Shown: positions 8,240 through 21,873, numbered from the stretch's first letter. The stretch is DNA of 36,631 bases from Rhodocyclaceae bacterium (GCA_024710925.1 JANJTW010000017.1:1-36631), one strand, 5' to 3'. Numbers and translations are program-made. The notes: generated by a model not told the origin, from the letters alone.

Positions 8240-8330
8240 GCAAATTACGCCAATTCGCACGATGGCCCACATGGCCTGCAAACACTGAAAAATGCCGGAC
8301 AAAATTGCGCATATTGCAAAATGCGCCAAT
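8240..8330 (+). promoter_or_regulatory. Direct repeats flanking the AraC-family gene start
   Basis: Two 15-base direct repeats, GCAAATTACGCCAAT (8240-8254) and GCAAAATGCGCCAAT (8316-8330), identical at 13 of 15 positions. One lies just after the -10 box and one inside the first codons of the regulator gene. AraC-family proteins typically bind direct repeats, so this is a candidate autoregulatory pair. The 76-bp spacing is unusual and the call is tentative. Confidence 0.4.
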
Positions 8331-9380
8331 CAGAATCCAACCCGAGGAACGGTCGCCCCAGCCTTCGTCCGCGGCATGCTGGCCGGCGCCCGCCATGCCG
8401 GCCTGCCGCCGGAAACGTTGCTCGCCGCGGTCGGCATCGCCCCTGCGTGCCTGCTCGACGATGCGCAGCGCGTACCGGTCGCCGACTACGCCGCGCTCTA
8501 CAACCATGTCAACGCAGCTCTCGACGACGAGGCCTTCGGCTTGTTCCCGACACCGATGCGCACCGGCTGCTTCGAATTCCTCTGCCGCGCGACGATCACC
8601 GCGCCGACGCTGGAGGAGGCGCTGCAGCGGGCGATCCGCTTCCTGCGCGCATTGCTGCCATCGATGGCGATCCGCGTCGGCCGTGCCGGCGATGCCGGCC
8701 TGATCGAAATCGCCGAGCGCGTGCCGCTGACCATCGACCGCGTCTTCGCCTACGAGTGGCTGCTGCGCCTGCTGCACGGCCTGGCCTGTTGGCTGGTCGG
8801 CCGGGGCATCACGCTCGACGCGGTAGACTTCCCCTACCCGCGCCCGGCGCACGCCGACGACTACGCGCTGATCTACACCGCCAACAGCCACTTCGACGCC
8901 CCCTGGCTCAGCGCCCGCATCGCCGGCAACCTGCTTGAGCTACCGGTGCGCCGCGACGAGGCGGCATTGCAGCACTTTCTCGACGGCGCCCCAGGCAAGC
9001 TGACGATGCTCTACCGGCGCGACCGCGAGGTCGTGCAGCGCGTGCGCGACCATCTGCGCGGCGCACTGCCGGAATTGCCGGATCTCGCGGCAACGGCGGC
9101 GGCATTGCAGATGACGCCGCGCACGCTGAACCGACGGCTGGAAGACGAGGGATCGAGCTTCCGCGCAATCAAGGATGCGCTGCGCCGCGACATCGCGCTC
9201 GCCCGCATCACCAAGACGGCGCAGCCGGTCGCGACGATCGCCGCCGAACTGGGGTTTTCCGAGCCGTCGGCATTCTTCCGCGCCTTCGTCGGCTGGACCG
9301 GCGTCTCACCCAGCGCCTACCGGCGACAGCTGCGCGCAGGAAGCGGCGACGGCGGCGAAAAGCCCGTCATGAAAAAATAG
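8292..9380 (+). CDS. AraC-family transcriptional regulator (OruR/ArgR-like layout)
   Basis: 362 residues. The N-terminal ligand-sensing domain of the 'arabinose-binding domain of AraC-type regulator' kind (about 22-210) is followed by the double helix-turn-helix (about 255-345) containing MTPRTLNRRLEDEGSSFRAI and the second-helix signature AAELGFSEPSAFFRAFVGWTG. It binds DNA as a local activator or repressor; the inducer is unknown. The start ATG at 8292 lacks a clear ribosome site, but no alternative in-frame start gives a better N-terminus before the conserved APAFVRGMLAGARHAG. It is divergent from the thioesterase-icmF pair with a 167-nt shared control region, so these genes are the natural first targets to suspect. 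Confidence 0.88.
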   Translation: MPDKIAHIAKCANQNPTRGTVAPAFVRGMLAGARHAGLPPETLLAAVGIAPACLLDDAQRVPVADYAALYNHVNAALDDEAFGLFPTPMRTGCFEFLCRATITAPTLEEALQRAIRFLRALLPSMAIRVGRAGDAGLIEIAERVPLTIDRVFAYEWLLRLLHGLACWLVGRGITLDAVDFPYPRPAHADDYALIYTANSHFDAPWLSARIAGNLLELPVRRDEAALQHFLDGAPGKLTMLYRRDREVVQRVRDHLRGALPELPDLAATAAALQMTPRTLNRRLEDEGSSFRAIKDALRRDIALARITKTAQPVATIAAELGFSEPSAFFRAFVGWTGVSPSAYRRQLRAGSGDGGEKPVMKK

Positions 9381-9383
9381 TGC

Positions 9384-9412
9384 TTGTGCTTCCGCCGACA
9401 AGTCCGCATACT
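9384..9412 (+). promoter_or_regulatory. Candidate promoter of the cold-shock gene
   Basis: TTGTGC (9384-9389), a 17-bp spacer, and CATACT (9407-9412), matching the sigma70 consensus at 3 and 4 of 6 positions. Transcription from here would give a leader of about 140 nt before the cold-shock start codon at 9561, typical of csp genes. Weak match, so tentative. Confidence 0.35.
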
Positions 9413-9516
9413 GCGCGCCACGGGTTTTATCAAGCAGTGCAACAGCGGCTCAACGCCGTGCCTCGTTTCAGCGGTACTCCAGTTTGGCAGCTCTTCCGTC
9501 TTGATTCTCGTAGTTT

Positions 9517-9544
9517 CGGACATCTGTCCGCTTTTCATTCGTTT
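9517..9544 (+). promoter_or_regulatory. Hairpin and T-rich stretch in the cold-shock mRNA leader
   Basis: CGGAC (9517-9521), loop ATCT, GTCCG (9526-9530), then a T-rich run CTTTTCATTCGTTTT to about 9545, just before the ribosome site AAGGA. It resembles a weak intrinsic terminator or a fold that could tune translation with temperature. Function not demonstrated. Confidence 0.35.
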
Positions 9545-9560
9545 TAAGGAAGCTATCAAA

Positions 9561-9767
9561 ATGGCAAACGGTACCGTCAAGTGGTTCAACGACGCTAAAG
9601 GTTTTGGTTTCATCACCCCGGCCGACGGCGGCGAAGATCTGTTCGCGCATTTCTCCGCGATTCAGGGCAACGGCTTCAAGTCGCTGCAAGAGAACCAGAA
9701 GGTGACCTTCGATGTCGTCACCGGCCCGAAGGGCAAGCAAGCCGCCAACATCCGCCCGGCCGAATAA
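9561..9767 (+). CDS. cspA: Cold-shock domain protein (CspA family)
   Basis: 68 residues, one cold-shock domain covering the whole protein, with RNP1 KGFGFI (about 13-18) and RNP2 DLFAHF (about 27-32). It is a single-stranded nucleic-acid-binding protein of the OB fold that acts as an RNA chaperone. The ATG at 9561 follows AAGGA by ten bases; the long upstream open frame is non-coding leader. A strong terminator follows directly, so the gene is monocistronic. Sequence alone does not tell whether expression is cold-induced or constitutive, although the roughly 140-nt leader is of the kind seen in cold-regulated members. Confidence 0.95.
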   Translation: MANGTVKWFNDAKGFGFITPADGGEDLFAHFSAIQGNGFKSLQENQKVTFDVVTGPKGKQAANIRPAE

Positions 9768-9790
9768 GCCGCGCGCACAGGCGCACCACG

Positions 9791-9823
9791 AAAAGCCCGG
9801 GAATTCCCGGGCTTTTTTGTTTT
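9791..9823 (+). terminator. Rho-independent terminator of the cold-shock gene
   Basis: A 26-bp perfect palindrome, AAAAGCCCGGGAA and its complement (9791-9816), followed by TTGTTTT. The A-tract before the stem means it could also work on the other strand, but no minus-strand gene reads into it nearby. Confidence 0.95.
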
Positions 9824-9869
9824 CGGCGGCTGCTAAACTCGGAGGAGCACCAACCGACCGGGATCGACC

Positions 9870-10490
9870 ATGAGCCACCACGACACGCCTCCTTCCACGC
9901 AGCCGACCGCCGAGGTCGGCATTCCCAGGCGCGGCCGTTTCGACCCCGCCGCCTTCGAGCGCGCGGTCGGCGATCTCCTCGCCGCCTGCGGCATCGGCCC
10001 CGAGGCGACGCACATGGGGCGCACCGCGCAGCGCGTACGCGAACTGTGGCAGAAACGCCTGCTCGGCGGCTACGAACTGGATCCGGCAGCGGCACTCGGC
10101 GACGGCTTCGCCGACCCGCGCTCGGACATGGTGGTGATCCGCGGCATCGCCGTGCACGGCGTCTGCCCGCACCATCTGGTGCCTTTCCGCGGCGTCGCGC
10201 ACGTCGCCTACGTTCCCGGCGGCCGCCTGCACGGCTTCGGACGCATTGCGCGCATGGTCGACGCCATCGGCCACCGTTTCACCTACCAGGAATGGATGAC
10301 GCGCGACATCGCGGACGCACTGGTCCGTCACGGCCAGGCGGCCGGCGCCGCCTGCGTGGTCGAGGCCGAGCAGCTGTGCCTGCTCCTCGGCGAGGACCGG
10401 CGCGGCGACGAGCGCGTGGTGACGCAGGCCTTCGCCGGCGTCTTTGCCGGCTCGGCGCAGTTGCGCAGCGAATTCCTGAGCGCGCTGTAG
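9870..10490 (+). CDS. folE: Divergent GTP cyclohydrolase I (FolE-type T-fold)
   Basis: 206 residues in the GTP cyclohydrolase I fold, which converts GTP to dihydroneopterin triphosphate for folate or pterin synthesis. Seen: zinc ligands C99, H102 and C170 (in CPHHLVPF and AEQLC), HVAYVPGG, the GTP-recognising QE pair in YQEWMT, and the C-terminal AGVFAGSAQLRSEFL. Differences from E. coli FolE: Glu after the first Cys is Pro (P100), the GLSK phosphate region is GFGR, and the catalytic His179 position is Gln (Q168). It could be an active variant clade, a specialised enzyme for another pterin, or altered chemistry. The ATG at 9870 has only a weak ribosome site; GGAGGAG at 9841-9847 is too far upstream to serve it. 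It stands alone, between the csp terminator and a convergent PilZ gene. Confidence 0.8.
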   Translation: MSHHDTPPSTQPTAEVGIPRRGRFDPAAFERAVGDLLAACGIGPEATHMGRTAQRVRELWQKRLLGGYELDPAAALGDGFADPRSDMVVIRGIAVHGVCPHHLVPFRGVAHVAYVPGGRLHGFGRIARMVDAIGHRFTYQEWMTRDIADALVRHGQAAGAACVVEAEQLCLLLGEDRRGDERVVTQAFAGVFAGSAQLRSEFLSAL

Positions 10491-10529
10491 GCCTGCGCCC
10501 TCGTGGCGCGGCCGCGAGCGGCGGGCCGC

Positions 10530-11441
10530 TCATGCGCCGTAGTTGAGCAGCGCGGCCTTCAGTTCGAGCAGGGCGAGCGGATCGAAGCGGGCAAGCTTGC
10601 CGTCGTCCTTGAGCGGACCTTCGAGACGGATGACGCAGGTCTCCGAGGTCCGGCGGAACACCTCGCCCCGGATCCGGTAGCGGTGTTCGCCGTCGCCGAG
10701 ATCGATCTCGAGCGTGACGCTGTCCCCCGGATTCATCGTCGGCAACTTGCTGTCGCGGTCCCGTACGCGGATGCGCATCGCTTCGTCCGACACGTCGACG
10801 ATCGTGCACGGCCCCGTCAGGCGACCGCCGGCGACCGACAGCATCACCGGCGCGCAGGTCTTCGCCCGCGCCTTGTGCCGCTGGTCGGTCACGGCCAGCG
10901 AGTGCCACTCCGGCGTGAGCAGGATCATCTTCGTATGCGCATACGGCCCGTCGGGAAGAACGATCTGCTTGGCGACCTCGGTATCGAGTGCGCACACGCC
11001 CTTGGCTCCGGCATTGGCCAGCAGCGAAATGTAGTTGCCCTTGTTGAACTGGCGCCCGCGCCCGATCAGGGCGCGCCGGTGGTAGTCGAGGGTCAGTTCG
11101 AGGTCGGTGGTATCGGGAACAAGCAGCTGGAAGAGCTTGAGCCTGTCGATGGGCGTCCAGGGCGCATCCTCACGGCTGCGGAAGGCGTCGGGATTGCCGT
11201 CGCCATCGCGCCGCACGGCATCGCCCGCGTAGACGAACTGGCCGTTCAGGCAATAGCCGATGAGCAGCGTGTCGAAGACGATTTCCTTCTTGAATTCGGG
11301 GCAGTAGCGCAGCTTCCTGCCGATCGGAAAGAATTCGAAGAGCGCCCGCAGGTGCCCGACATCGACGCTGTCGTCGGCGCTATGTGCCGCCGGCTTTTCG
11401 GCATCCGCGCCGAAGGACCTGCCAAGAAACGATTTGAACAC
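10530..11441 (-). CDS. PilZ-domain protein, probable c-di-GMP receptor
   Basis: 303 residues. An N-terminal domain of about 180 residues that I do not recognise (starting VDVGHLRALFEFFPIGRKLRYC) is followed by a C-terminal PilZ-like beta barrel (about 195-285). The barrel carries RHKAR, matching the RxxxR loop, and DVSDEA in place of the D/NxSxxG motif, with Ala for the final Gly. That substitution may weaken c-di-GMP binding. No signal peptide or membrane segment is visible. The start is GTG at 11441-11439, preceded closely by a run of seven G; no better in-frame start exists. It lies downstream of glmS on the same strand with a 97-nt gap, in which I see no terminator. The role is unknown; PilZ proteins often act on pili, flagella or polysaccharide synthesis. 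Confidence 0.7.
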   Translation of the reverse strand: MFKSFLGRSFGADAEKPAAHSADDSVDVGHLRALFEFFPIGRKLRYCPEFKKEIVFDTLLIGYCLNGQFVYAGDAVRRDGDGNPDAFRSREDAPWTPIDRLKLFQLLVPDTTDLELTLDYHRRALIGRGRQFNKGNYISLLANAGAKGVCALDTEVAKQIVLPDGPYAHTKMILLTPEWHSLAVTDQRHKARAKTCAPVMLSVAGGRLTGPCTIVDVSDEAMRIRVRDRDSKLPTMNPGDSVTLEIDLGDGEHRYRIRGEVFRRTSETCVIRLEGPLKDDGKLARFDPLALLELKAALLNYGA

Positions 11442-11538
11442 TTGCCCCCCCGTCCATGCCGCAGCGCCTGCCCGACATTGCGTAAAAAGTGTTCAGCAAA
11501 GCCGGCCATCGGTCAAGGGGCTGCGCCGGAAACAGCGC

Positions 11539-13365
11539 TCACTCGACGGTAACCGATTTTGCCAGGTTGCGCGGCTTGTCCACATCCGTGCCCTTGACCA
11601 GCGCCACGTGGTACGACAGCAGCTGCAGCGGCACCACATGCAGCAGCGCCGACAGCGCGCCATAGTGTTCGGGCAGGCGCAGCACATGTACGCCCTCGGA
11701 ATCGGCGATTGCCGAGTCGGCGTCGGCGAAGACGAACAACTCGCCACCGCGCGCGCGCACTTCCTGCAGGTTCGATTTGAGCTTCTCCAGGAGCGAGTCG
11801 TTGGGTGCCACGGCAACCACCGGCATCTCCTTGTCGACCAGCGCCAGCGGCCCGTGCTTCAGCTCGCCGGCGGGATAGGCCTCAGCATGGATGTAGGAAA
11901 TTCCCTTGAGCTTCAGCGCGCCCTCGAGCGCGATCGGGTAGTGCCGGCCTCGGCCAAGGAACAACGCGTGCCGCTTGGCGCCGAACAGCTGCGCCCAGGC
12001 CTTGATCTCGGTTTCGAGCGCGAGCACCTTCTGTACGGCGGCGGGCACATGGCGCAGCGCCCTCATCTCGCGCGCCTCGGTTTCCGCATCGAGGCGACCG
12101 CGCAGCTTGGCCATGACCAGCGTCAGCAGGTAGAGCGCGGCGAGCTGCGTGGTGAACGCCTTGGTCGAGGCGACGCCGATCTCTGGGCCGGCACGGGTGA
12201 TGAAGCGCAGCGCGGTTTCGCGCACCAGCGACGACTCCGGAACATTACAGACGGCCAGCGTGCGCAGCATGCCGAGCGACTTGGCAAACTGCAGTGCGGC
12301 CAGCGTGTCGGCGGTCTCGCCCGACTGCGAGATGGTGACGACCAGCGCCGCCGGATCGGGCACCGACTCGCGGTAGCGGTACTCGCTGGCGATTTCGACC
12401 GAGCACGGAATGCCGGCAATGCTCTCCAGCCAGTAGCGGGCAACCAGGCCGGCATGCCAGCTGGTGCCGCAGGCGAGGATCAGCACCTGGCGCACGCCCT
12501 TCAGCACGTCTTCGGCCTCGGCGCCGAACAGACCCGGCTGCAGACTCTTGGCGGCGCCGACCATTTCCAGCGTATTGGCCAGGGCATCGGGCTGCTCGAA
12601 GATCTCCTTCTGCATGTAATGCTCGTACGTGCCAAGTTCAACCGCATCAGCGGAGAGCTGCGATTCGATCACCTGGCGTTCGACCGGCGTGCCGTCAACG
12701 CGGGCGATGCGCACGCCATCGCGGCGGATTTCGGCGCAGTCGCCGTTCTCCAGGTAAACCATGCGTCGCGTCACCTGCAACAGCGCCGAGGCGTCCGACG
12801 CGGCATAGTGGCCATCGTCGGCAAGACCGAGCAGCAACGGCGATCCTTCGCGGGCGACGATCACACGACTCGGATCGTCCTCGCACATCACCGCCAGCGC
12901 ATAGGCGCCATGCAGTTCGGCGAGCGCGGCACGCACCGCGTCAAACAGGTCGGGAAGGCACTTCAGCTTCTTCTCGACGAGGTGGGCAATCACTTCGGTA
13001 TCGGTGTCCGAGGTAAACACGTAGCCGTCGGCCTTCAGCTGTTCGCGCAAGGCCTCGTGATTCTCGATGATGCCGTTATGCACGACGGCAAGGCCGCCGG
13101 AAACGTGCGGATGCGCGTTGCGCTCGGACGGCACGCCGTGCGTCGCCCAACGCGTATGCGCGATGCCGGTGCCGCCGGTGGCCTGCGCCGACGCCGCCTG
13201 CGCCGCCAGCTCGGCGACGCGGCCGACCGCGCGCAGGCGGCGCAGGCCGCCGTTCAACACGGCCAGCCCGGCCGAGTCGTAGCCGCGGTATTCGAGTTTC
13301 TTCAGACCTTCCAGGAGGACGGGGACAATATTGCGGTTCGCGACCGCGGCGACGATGCCACACAT
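11539..13365 (-). CDS. glmS: Glutamine-fructose-6-phosphate aminotransferase (isomerising)
   Basis: 608 residues, the standard size. It makes glucosamine-6-phosphate from fructose-6-phosphate and glutamine, the first step toward UDP-GlcNAc. The N-terminal class II glutamine amidotransferase domain begins MCGIV, with Cys2 as nucleophile after Met removal. Two SIS sugar-isomerase domains follow (about 285-425 and 455-595; CGTSWHAG and SQSGETADT visible), and the protein ends NLAKSVTVE as in other GlmS. The start is 8 nt after the glmU stop, so the two are one transcription unit. There is no room for a glmS ribozyme (that element belongs to Firmicutes). Confidence 0.97.
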   Translation of the reverse strand: MCGIVAAVANRNIVPVLLEGLKKLEYRGYDSAGLAVLNGGLRRLRAVGRVAELAAQAASAQATGGTGIAHTRWATHGVPSERNAHPHVSGGLAVVHNGIIENHEALREQLKADGYVFTSDTDTEVIAHLVEKKLKCLPDLFDAVRAALAELHGAYALAVMCEDDPSRVIVAREGSPLLLGLADDGHYAASDASALLQVTRRMVYLENGDCAEIRRDGVRIARVDGTPVERQVIESQLSADAVELGTYEHYMQKEIFEQPDALANTLEMVGAAKSLQPGLFGAEAEDVLKGVRQVLILACGTSWHAGLVARYWLESIAGIPCSVEIASEYRYRESVPDPAALVVTISQSGETADTLAALQFAKSLGMLRTLAVCNVPESSLVRETALRFITRAGPEIGVASTKAFTTQLAALYLLTLVMAKLRGRLDAETEAREMRALRHVPAAVQKVLALETEIKAWAQLFGAKRHALFLGRGRHYPIALEGALKLKGISYIHAEAYPAGELKHGPLALVDKEMPVVAVAPNDSLLEKLKSNLQEVRARGGELFVFADADSAIADSEGVHVLRLPEHYGALSALLHVVPLQLLSYHVALVKGTDVDKPRNLAKSVTVE

Positions 13366-13373
13366 AGTTCAGC

Positions 13374-14744
13374 TCACTTCTTTTTTAGTTGCTTGACTGG
13401 GCGCTGCCAGCCGGACAGGCTGACCTGCTTGGCGCGCGAGACGGTCAGCGTCTCCGGCGGCGCATCCTTGGTCAGCGTCGTGCCGGCGCCGAGCGTGGCA
13501 CCGCGACCGACGGTGACCGGCGCCACCAGCTGGCTGTCGGAGCCGATGAAGGCATCGTCCTCGATCACCGTCAGGTGCTTGTTGGCGCCGTCGTAGTTGC
13601 AGGTGATGGTGCCGGCACCGATATTGACGCGTTCCCCGACCTTCGCGTCGCCGACGTAGGCGAGGTGATTGGCCTTCGACTGCGCGGCGATGGTGCTGTT
13701 CTTCACTTCGACGAAGTTGCCGATATGTACCTCGGGACCGAGCTCGGCGCCAGGGCGCAGGCGGGCATAGGGGCCGACGATGCAGTCCGGACCGACGACG
13801 GCTGACTCCAGGTGGCTGAAGGCGGCGATGCGCGCGCCGGCGCCGACGCTGACGTTTTTCAGCACGCAGTTCGGACCGATATCGACAGCGTCGGCCAGTT
13901 CGACGCGGCCTTCGAAAACGCAATTGACGTCGATCGCCACATCGCGCCCGCAGACGAGCTCGCCGCGCACATCGAGACGCGCCGGGTCGGCGAGACGCAC
14001 GCCGGCTTCCAGCAGATCCTGCGCAATGCGCCGCTGCAAGACGCGCTCGAGCTCGGCGAGTTGCACCTTGCTGTTCACGCCGAGCACTTCCCATTCGCCA
14101 TCCGGCTGCGCGGCATTCACCGGCACGCCCTCGGCGACGGCGGCAGCGATGACGTCGGTCAGGTAGTACTCACCCTGGGCATTGTCGTTCGACAGTCCGG
14201 CCAGCCAGCCGGCGAGGCGTGCCGTCGGGATCGCCATGATGCCGGTGTTGACTTCGCGGATGGCCTTCTCGTCGGCCGTCGCGTCCTTCTGCTCGACGAT
14301 GCGCACGAGCCGACCGGCGGCATCGCGCACGATGCGGCCGTAGCCGGTCGGATCGGCGAGCTCGACGGTCAGCACCGCAAGCCCCTCCTTCGCTGCGGCC
14401 AGCAGACGCCGCAGGGTAGCGACGCGCGTCAGCGGCACATCGCCGTAGAGCACGAGCGTCACGCCATCGCCGGTGCATTGCGGCAGCGCCTGCTGGACCG
14501 CATGGCCGGTACCAAGTTGCGGCGCCTGCAGCGCCCAGCGCAGATCGGCATCGGGCAGTGCGGCGCGGACGACGTCGCCGCCGTGGCCGTAGACGACGCA
14601 AAGACGCGCCGGCGACAAGCTGCGCGCGGTATCGATGACATGGCGGACAAGCGCCTTGCCGGCAATCGGATGCAGCACCTTGGGCAGGCTGGAATGCATG
14701 CGCTTGCCCTGGCCGGCGGCGAGGATGACGATATTGAGGTTCAT
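13374..14744 (-). CDS. glmU: Bifunctional GlcNAc-1-P uridyltransferase / GlcN-1-P acetyltransferase
   Basis: 456 residues, matching the family. It acetylates glucosamine-1-phosphate and couples it to UTP, giving UDP-GlcNAc for peptidoglycan and lipopolysaccharide. The N-terminal nucleotidyltransferase has LAAGQGKRM and [10 protein letters not shown] (about 7-27), and GDVPL further on. The C-terminal left-handed beta helix of hexapeptide repeats includes [12 protein letters not shown] and [13 protein letters not shown], whose His is the acetyltransfer base. The start chosen is the ATG at 14744 ([16 protein letters not shown]); an in-frame ATG 21 codons upstream adds non-homologous sequence. 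It sits 63 nt after the membrane winged-helix gene and directly before glmS. Confidence 0.97.
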   Translation of the reverse strand: MNLNIVILAAGQGKRMHSSLPKVLHPIAGKALVRHVIDTARSLSPARLCVVYGHGGDVVRAALPDADLRWALQAPQLGTGHAVQQALPQCTGDGVTLVLYGDVPLTRVATLRRLLAAAKEGLAVLTVELADPTGYGRIVRDAAGRLVRIVEQKDATADEKAIREVNTGIMAIPTARLAGWLAGLSNDNAQGEYYLTDVIAAAVAEGVPVNAAQPDGEWEVLGVNSKVQLAELERVLQRRIAQDLLEAGVRLADPARLDVRGELVCGRDVAIDVNCVFEGRVELADAVDIGPNCVLKNVSVGAGARIAAFSHLESAVVGPDCIVGPYARLRPGAELGPEVHIGNFVEVKNSTIAAQSKANHLAYVGDAKVGERVNIGAGTITCNYDGANKHLTVIEDDAFIGSDSQLVAPVTVGRGATLGAGTTLTKDAPPETLTVSRAKQVSLSGWQRPVKQLKKK

Positions 14745-14807
14745 GGCGGTCGATTCGATGCGTTGGCGGTGTCGGCGGAAATCGACACCGCTCGGTTCTG
14801 CCGGCAC

Positions 14808-15542
14808 TCAGGCGCTCTTGCGCTCTCCCTGCGAGAGAATTTCGCCGAGCATCTGCTTGCCCTTCGGTGAAACGTACCAGTGCAGCACGTTCTTGTCGCT
14901 GATGCGGGTCTCGATGACGCCGAGGCCCTTGAGGACAGTCAGCCGGCTGCTGACCAGATCGCGGCCGAGACCGGTCTTGTCGGTCAGGCCGGCGAGGTTG
15001 CCATAAACGTAGTTCTCGTCGGCAATCGCACGCAGGATCTCTATGTCGTTGTACGACAGCGACTCCCTGACCGGCTCGACCCTGGGCACGGTGTCGGCCG
15101 CTGCCGCCGGCTCATCCCGGCCGACGGCCACGGTTTCCGCCTGTTGCACCTTGAGGCGGACGACATCGCGGCGGACCTGATCGATCTGCGCCAGCAACTT
15201 GTTGGCGGCGTTCTCGAACAGGCGGCGGGAGGCAACGACATAGATCAGGCAGAAGCCGGCGAAGATGAAGATATCGACCGGGCGCGTGCGTGCCGCCTCA
15301 AGCAGGTTGCTTGAGATCATGTTGAGGAACAGCGGGACTGTCAGGGCCGACACCATGCCGAGGATGGCGTACTTGGCACCGTCACGCGGAGAGAGCTCCC
15401 CCTGGCGGTCGGACAGGAAATAGTTGGCGACGCCGCCGAGGAGGCCAGCCAGAATCATGACACCAAGAACCATCAGCATGTAGCCGTCGAGGCCACCGAC
15501 CATGCCGGTCACCTGCAAGGACTTCTGCAATTCCGTGTTCAT
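14808..15542 (-). CDS. Membrane protein of the YEATS-associated-helix type with C-terminal winged helix
   Basis: 244 residues. Three predicted membrane helices (about 21-43, 58-79, 89-105) carry GLLGGVANYFLS, VPLFLNMISSNLL and FIFAGFCLI, a pattern I recall from bacterial YEATS-associated helix proteins. A charged coiled segment (about 110-137, NKLLAQIDQVRRDVVRL) and an Ala/Pro linker follow. A C-terminal winged helix (about 163-240) carries GNLAGLTDKTGLGRDLVSSRLTVLKGLGVIE and ends in HWYVSPKGKQML, like a MarR/ArsR-type reader. Start ATG 15542 with GGGAGGG four bases upstream. The function of the group is not established; sensing or signalling at the membrane is a guess. It precedes glmU on the same strand. 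The family name is from memory; topology and winged helix are visible. Confidence 0.7.
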   Translation of the reverse strand: MNTELQKSLQVTGMVGGLDGYMLMVLGVMILAGLLGGVANYFLSDRQGELSPRDGAKYAILGMVSALTVPLFLNMISSNLLEAARTRPVDIFIFAGFCLIYVVASRRLFENAANKLLAQIDQVRRDVVRLKVQQAETVAVGRDEPAAAADTVPRVEPVRESLSYNDIEILRAIADENYVYGNLAGLTDKTGLGRDLVSSRLTVLKGLGVIETRISDKNVLHWYVSPKGKQMLGEILSQGERKSA

Positions 15543-15592
15543 GAATCCCTCCCCGCACCAGAGCAAGCGTAACTATGCCACAAGGGCAACGG

Positions 15593-15637
15593 CCGAAAAA
15601 GAAAAACCCCGCTGCGGCAAGGCCGGCACGGGGTTTT
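15593..15637 (-). terminator. Rho-independent terminator of the gltBD unit
   Basis: Stem AAAACCCCG (15603-15611) and CGGGGTTTT (15629-15637) with a 17-nt loop. On the minus strand it is followed by TTTTTCTTTTTC. It lies about 130 nt past the gltD stop. The remainder of 15638-15763 shows no gene or clear signal. Confidence 0.85.
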
Positions 15638-15763
15638 CGGGCAGGCGACGGATTCAGAGCGGTCGAACCGCCGGCTCCGACCGGGAAGACTGACCTCGCG
15701 CGCAGGCCGGCAATTTTCCCGTAACGCACCCGCTCAGGGAATGTGCCGCATTTCGCGCAGGAT

Positions 15764-17229
15764 TCAGCGCGGCAGCTCGGATTTCCCCATCAGGAAGGCG
15801 TCAACCTCGCGGGCACACTGGCGGCCTTCGCGGATCGCCCAGACCACGAGCGATTGGCCGCGGCGGACGTCTCCGGCGGCGAAGACCTTGGCGACATTGG
15901 TCGCATAGCAGCCGGAACCATCGGTCGTCGCCTTGGCGTTGCCACGCCCATCCTTGTCGACGCCGAAGGCTTCCAGCAGTGGCGCGACGGGATTGGTAAA
16001 GCCCATGGCGAGGAAAACATAATCGGCCGGCAACTCGAATTCCGAGCCGGCGACTTCGGACATCCGCCCATCCTTCCACTCGACGCGGACGGCCTTGAGT
16101 CCCTTGACGTTGCCCTTGCCATCGCCAACCAATTCCTTGGTCGCCACGGCGAAGTCGCGCGTCACGCCCTCCTCGTGCGAGGACGAGGTCCGCAGCTTGT
16201 ACGGCCAGTACGGCCAGGTCAGTGCCTTGTCCTCCTGCTCCGGCGGCATCGGCATCAGTTCGAACTGGGTCACCGAAGCGGCGCCGTGGCGGTTCGAGGT
16301 GCCGACGCAGTCGGACCCGGTATCGCCGCCGCCGATAACGACGACGTGCTTGCCCTTGACGTTGATCGGATTGGCGCCGTCGCCGGCGACTTCCTTGTTC
16401 TGCGGAATCAGGAACTCGAGCGCGGCGTAGGTGCCCTTCAGCTCGCGGCCGGGAATCGGCAGGTCGCGCGGCACTTCGGCGCCGGCGGCGAGGATCACCG
16501 CATCGAAGTCCTTGTCGAGTTGCGCGGCAGTGACGACTTCGACGGCATCGTTGATGATGCCGGCCGGCACATCCTTCGCGCCGACGACGACCTTGGTGCG
16601 GAACTTGACGCCCTCGGCTTCCATCTGCTGCATGCGGCGGTCGATGATCGCCTTGTCCAGCTTGAAGTCGGGAATGCCGTAGCGCAGCAGGCCGCCGATG
16701 CGGCTGTTCTTTTCAAACACCGTCACGTCGTGGCCGGCGCGTGCCAGCTGCTGCGCGGCAGCCAGACCGGCCGGGCCGGAGCCGACGACGGCGACCTTCT
16801 TGCCGGTCTTCTGTGCCGCGATCTGCGGCTTGACCCAGCCGTTTTCCCAGCCCTTGTCGATCAGGAAATGCTCGATCGACTTGATGCCCACCGGCTCGAC
16901 GTTGATGCCGAGCGTGCACGCGGCCTCGCACGGCGCCGGGCAGATGCGGCCGGTGAACTCCGGGAAGTTGTTGGTCGAGTGCAGCACCTCCAGCGCCTGC
17001 TGGAAATTGCCGCGGAAGACCAGGTCGTTCCAGTCCGGAATGATGTTGTTCACCGGGCAGCCGGTGTTGCAGAACGGAATGCCGCAGTCCATGCAGCGCG
17101 CACCCTGCACCTTGGCGTCGTCATCGGACAGATGGGCGACGAACTCCTTGTAGTGCTTGACGCGCTTCTCGACCGGCTCGTAGGCCTCGGAGAGGCGCTG
17201 GAACTCGAGGAACCCAGTAGGCTTACCCA

Positions 17230-17230
<1 letters not shown>
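15764..17230 (-). CDS. gltD: Glutamate synthase, small (beta) subunit
   Basis: 488 residues. It passes electrons from NADPH through FAD and Fe-S clusters to the large subunit. The N-terminal cluster cysteines C46, C49, C54, C58 ([13 protein letters not shown]) and C97, C101, C105 (CPAPCEAAC) are all present. The FAD-binding GSGPAG (150-155) and a second Rossmann motif GGGDTGSDC (NADPH) follow, and the C-terminal [16 protein letters not shown] closes the FAD site. The ATG at 17230 shares one base with the gltB stop (TAATG), pointing to translational coupling. An in-frame start 33 codons upstream lies inside gltB and was rejected. Together with GltB it makes glutamate from glutamine and 2-oxoglutarate. 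Confidence 0.97.

Positions 17231-21873
<4,643 letters not shown>

Noticed and set aside
9384-9400. A third copy of the Crp-type palindrome upstream of the cold-shock gene (TTGTGC...CGACAA)
   Set aside because: The right half matches fully, but the left core matches only 3 of 5 and no class II geometry to a -10 box is seen; treated as chance.
11434-13596. 720-codon open frame antisense to glmS
   Set aside because: Shadow of glmS; sequence is not protein-like and crosses the glmU/glmS junction.
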